Assembly (NCBI GenBank): GCA_052388025.1
Contig: JBQTIP010000125.1
Coordinates: forward strand, 1 to 6,659
Direction of reading: 5' to 3'
Origin: JBQTIP01 sp052388025
GTDB taxonomy: Bacteria > Actinomycetota > UBA4738 > HRBIN12
DNA: 6,659 nt
This document shows, one piece after another, positions 4,979 to 6,659 of this stretch. Position 1 is the stretch's first letter. Each line of letters begins with the position of its first letter. The notes under the pieces are model-generated. The model was not told the origin of the DNA and did not search any database. It worked only from the letters and a program-made list of their open reading frames with translations. The position numbers and the translations under genes are program-made.

Positions 4979-5555
4979 CCACCAGAGTGTCGATCATTGA
5001 GATGATCCCTTCGGCTTCCTTCCGATCGAACGGGACCGCGATAGGCAGCATGCTGGTTATCCCGCTCATCATCGATCCCGACATCGTCTCGAGTCGAAGG
5101 CGCCAGGTCTTCCTATTGGCCGACCATCGGATCCCAAGCGACTGTACCGCCTCGACTTCACGGACGGCGCCGAGCAGCGGAGGCTCCAGCCGTTGCAGCC
5201 ACTCGTCCCCGCCACTGACGGCGGCGGTCCACCGCAGCGATGCTCGTTGCCGTGAGAACCATCCTCGAAACTTGAAAGTGATCTCTCCGTCCTCTTCCGG
5301 CCCGGCTCCGCCCACCGACGACGTGACGGTCAGGTAGTTGGCCTTCAGGAAGAGACGGCGCACGTTTCGGTGCGCCAGCACGATGTTGGGCCGCCGGCCT
5401 TCGGTGTCCGACAACGTGATGCGGAGGGCCCAGGGAGCGACCCCCTGGACCTCGTACGGCGGGCAGAACGCTCGTGCCGCGTCCTTTAGAGGCGGCATCG
5501 ACGAGACGTGTGGGCGGCGCCACTTGCCGGTCCCGCCGGAGCCCGCCATCGCCAC
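4953..5555 (-). CDS. Protein of unknown function, coupled to an FGGY sugar kinase gene
   Basis: This 200-residue protein has no signal peptide, membrane helix or motif that I recognise. After a polar N-terminus (1-25), it alternates short hydrophobic and basic stretches typical of a beta-rich soluble domain: WALRITL (42-48), NIVLAHRNVRRLFL (57-70), ANYLTVTS (72-79), EITFKFRGWF (91-100) and TWRLRLETM (150-158). A helical C-terminus (179-195) includes AEGIISMIDTLVAI. A Met/Ser/Gly-rich turn (158-169) precedes the last strand. The GTG start directly follows the kinase stop (TAG then GTG); ATG 5549, two codons in, is an alternative with AGG five bases upstream. Co-transcription with the kinase is likely, but a role in sugar metabolism is only inferred. 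Sampled GC is about 55-60%, below the main operon. The 3' end overlaps the convergent membrane protein by 26 bases. Confidence 0.72.
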   Translation of the reverse strand: MAMAGSGGTGKWRRPHVSSMPPLKDAARAFCPPYEVQGVAPWALRITLSDTEGRRPNIVLAHRNVRRLFLKANYLTVTSSVGGAGPEEDGEITFKFRGWFSRQRASLRWTAAVSGGDEWLQRLEPPLLGAVREVEAVQSLGIRWSANRKTWRLRLETMSGSMMSGITSMLPIAVPFDRKEAEGIISMIDTLVAIGRPLEG

Positions 5556-6659
5556 CTAGCCTGAGACGAACACCGGTTTCAAGGCGAAGTAGACATCACG
5601 GTATTTCCGGTACGCATCGTCGTAAACCGCCCGGTGCTCCGGATCAGGTTGGTGCTCCTCCGGCTCGTATGAAACGAAGGCCGTCACGGCATCCGCGACG
5701 GTCGCGTACACGCCCGAGCCTACGGCCGCCAGGATGGCGGCGCCGGTGGCGGTGGTCTCCACGCTCGTCGGCACGCGGACCGGCAACCCCGTCACGTCGG
5801 CCTTGATCTGACGCCATACCGGGCCCTTCGCGCCGCCCCCCACGATGGTCAGGCGGCGGACCTCCAGGCCGGCATTTCGCATGGCCTCGAGGATGTCGCG
5901 CAGGCCGAACGCGCTTCCCTCCAGGACGGCTCGCATCATGTGGGCTCGCGTGTGGGCAAGCGTGAGGCCGTAGAACGTCGCCCGCGCAGCGCCGTTCCAC
6001 TCGGGCGTCATGGCCCCTTGCATGCAGGGCAGGAACACGAGCCCTTCCGAGCCCGGAGGAACCGACCCGGCCTCGCGGCCCAGCAGGTCGTAAGCGTCCC
6101 CGAAACCGTCGGCCTCCGCCCGCCGCTCAAGCGGGGCGAGCTGATCGCGGAACCACCGGAGGTTCCCGCCCGAGACGAATCCGGGATTCTCGAGGAGCCA
6201 AGCCTCGGGGTCCGCGTGAGGGTGGCACTCCACGAGCATCGTCGGGTCCTCGCGGGGCACCTCCGATGCCGCGCATACCGGCTCCGCGGTGCCGACGACG
6301 TCGCAGACCTCGCCGGGCGAGAAAACGCCGGCGCCCAGAGTCGCGGCCATCTCGTCACCGCAGCCGACGGCGACTACGGTGTCGGGAGACAGCCCCGTCG
6401 CCTCCGCGAAGGCCCGCGTCACCGTCCCGACGGCGTGCGTCCCACCGGCCAGCTCCGGGAGCTGGTCCGCCGTCAGGCCGACGGCGTCGAGAACCGGAGC
6501 GGACCACTTCCGGGTCCTTGGATCGAGCAGCGCGAGCGACGACGCGTTCGAGTAGTCGACGGCCAGCGCCCCGCTGACCTCCCGCAGGACGAACGTTCCG
6601 GGTGGCATGAAGTGCGTCGCCCGCGCGAACACGTCGGGCTCCTCGTCGCGGATCCACAG
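5556..6659 (-). CDS. FGGY-family carbohydrate kinase (xylulokinase-like), 5' end off the right edge
   Basis: The visible 367 residues are the C-terminal three quarters of an FGGY kinase (usual length about 490-510), an ATP-dependent cytoplasmic enzyme that phosphorylates a sugar or polyol for catabolism. The fragment opens in frame with LWIRDEEPDVFARATHF and shows DYSNAS (35-40), typical of the FGGY_N domain. GCGDE (99-103) holds the likely catalytic base Asp102. FGGY_C follows with VVGTAEPV (121-128) at the usual GTS phosphate loop, a long insert, GGGAKGPVWRQIKADVTGLPV (274-294) at the adenine site, and ETTATGAAILAAVGSG (301-316). The C-terminal helix YDDAYRKYRDVYFALKP (346-362) resembles XylB. 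GCGDE and GTAEP differ from the GGGDN and GTSG of classical xylulokinase, so the substrate may differ. Its first codons and promoter lie beyond 6659. It is directly followed by the 200-residue unknown gene. Confidence 0.9.
   Translation of the reverse strand: MWIRDEEPDVFARATHFMPPGTFVLREVSGALAVDYSNASSLALLDPRTRKWSAPVLDAVGLTADQLPELAGGTHAVGTVTRAFAEATGLSPDTVVAVGCGDEMAATLGAGVFSPGEVCDVVGTAEPVCAASEVPREDPTMLVECHPHADPEAWLLENPGFVSGGNLRWFRDQLAPLERRAEADGFGDAYDLLGREAGSVPPGSEGLVFLPCMQGAMTPEWNGAARATFYGLTLAHTRAHMMRAVLEGSAFGLRDILEAMRNAGLEVRRLTIVGGGAKGPVWRQIKADVTGLPVRVPTSVETTATGAAILAAVGSGVYATVADAVTAFVSYEPEEHQPDPEHRAVYDDAYRKYRDVYFALKPVFVSG

Noticed and set aside
4465..5337. Open frame of 290 residues on the plus strand
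   Set aside because: It crosses three better-supported genes on both strands in a different frame, with Ser/Arg/Pro-rich composition and no motif.

Overview
GC-rich bacterial DNA, about 65-70% GC in most genes by hand counts of sample lines. The look is actinobacterial or of a similar high-GC soil lineage: strong G/C third-position bias, GTG starts, TAnnnT boxes placed directly before start codons, and a secreted protein with an NAxKVDxxxASQL motif that I associate with actinobacterial exported proteins. This is an impression, not a taxonomic assignment.

Layout. The left edge (1-88, minus) holds the first 29 codons of an aldehyde dehydrogenase with its own Shine-Dalgarno and a possible promoter. 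Next is a complete Mrr-type restriction endonuclease (203-1126, minus), clearly lower in GC (about 52-63% in sampled lines) and probably acquired horizontally. A 107-bp divergent intergenic region separates it from a tight three-gene plus-strand operon (1234-4171): a PLP-dependent class I aminotransferase, a D-2-hydroxyacid dehydrogenase of the glyoxylate/hydroxypyruvate reductase type (ATGA overlap) and a short-chain dehydrogenase (2-nt gap). Then come a small probably secreted protein (minus, 4212 to 4637 or 4683, with a likely frameshift in its signal peptide), an 84-residue membrane protein (plus, 4724-4978), an unrecognised 200-residue protein (minus, 4953-5555) and, abutting it upstream on the same strand, the C-terminal three quarters of an FGGY-family sugar kinase (5556 to beyond the right edge).

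How the genes may work together. The aminotransferase, hydroxyacid dehydrogenase and SDR could convert an amino acid to a 2-oxo acid, reduce it to a D-2-hydroxy acid and handle a related alcohol or ketone. The SDR and hydroxyacid dehydrogenase both carry the acidic residue typical of NAD(H) use. With the aldehyde dehydrogenase and sugar kinase on either side, the region reads as small-molecule (sugar, sugar-acid or amino-acid) catabolism; the substrates cannot be fixed from sequence alone. Mrr looks like an unrelated defence gene inserted into this setting.

I found no RNA gene, CRISPR array, insertion sequence or prophage, and no gene-free stretch over 300 bases. I see no convincing new multi-gene system. 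The points most worth checking are the disrupted signal peptide, the unknown protein coupled to the sugar kinase, the kinase's variant active-site motifs, and the apparently leaderless promoters.
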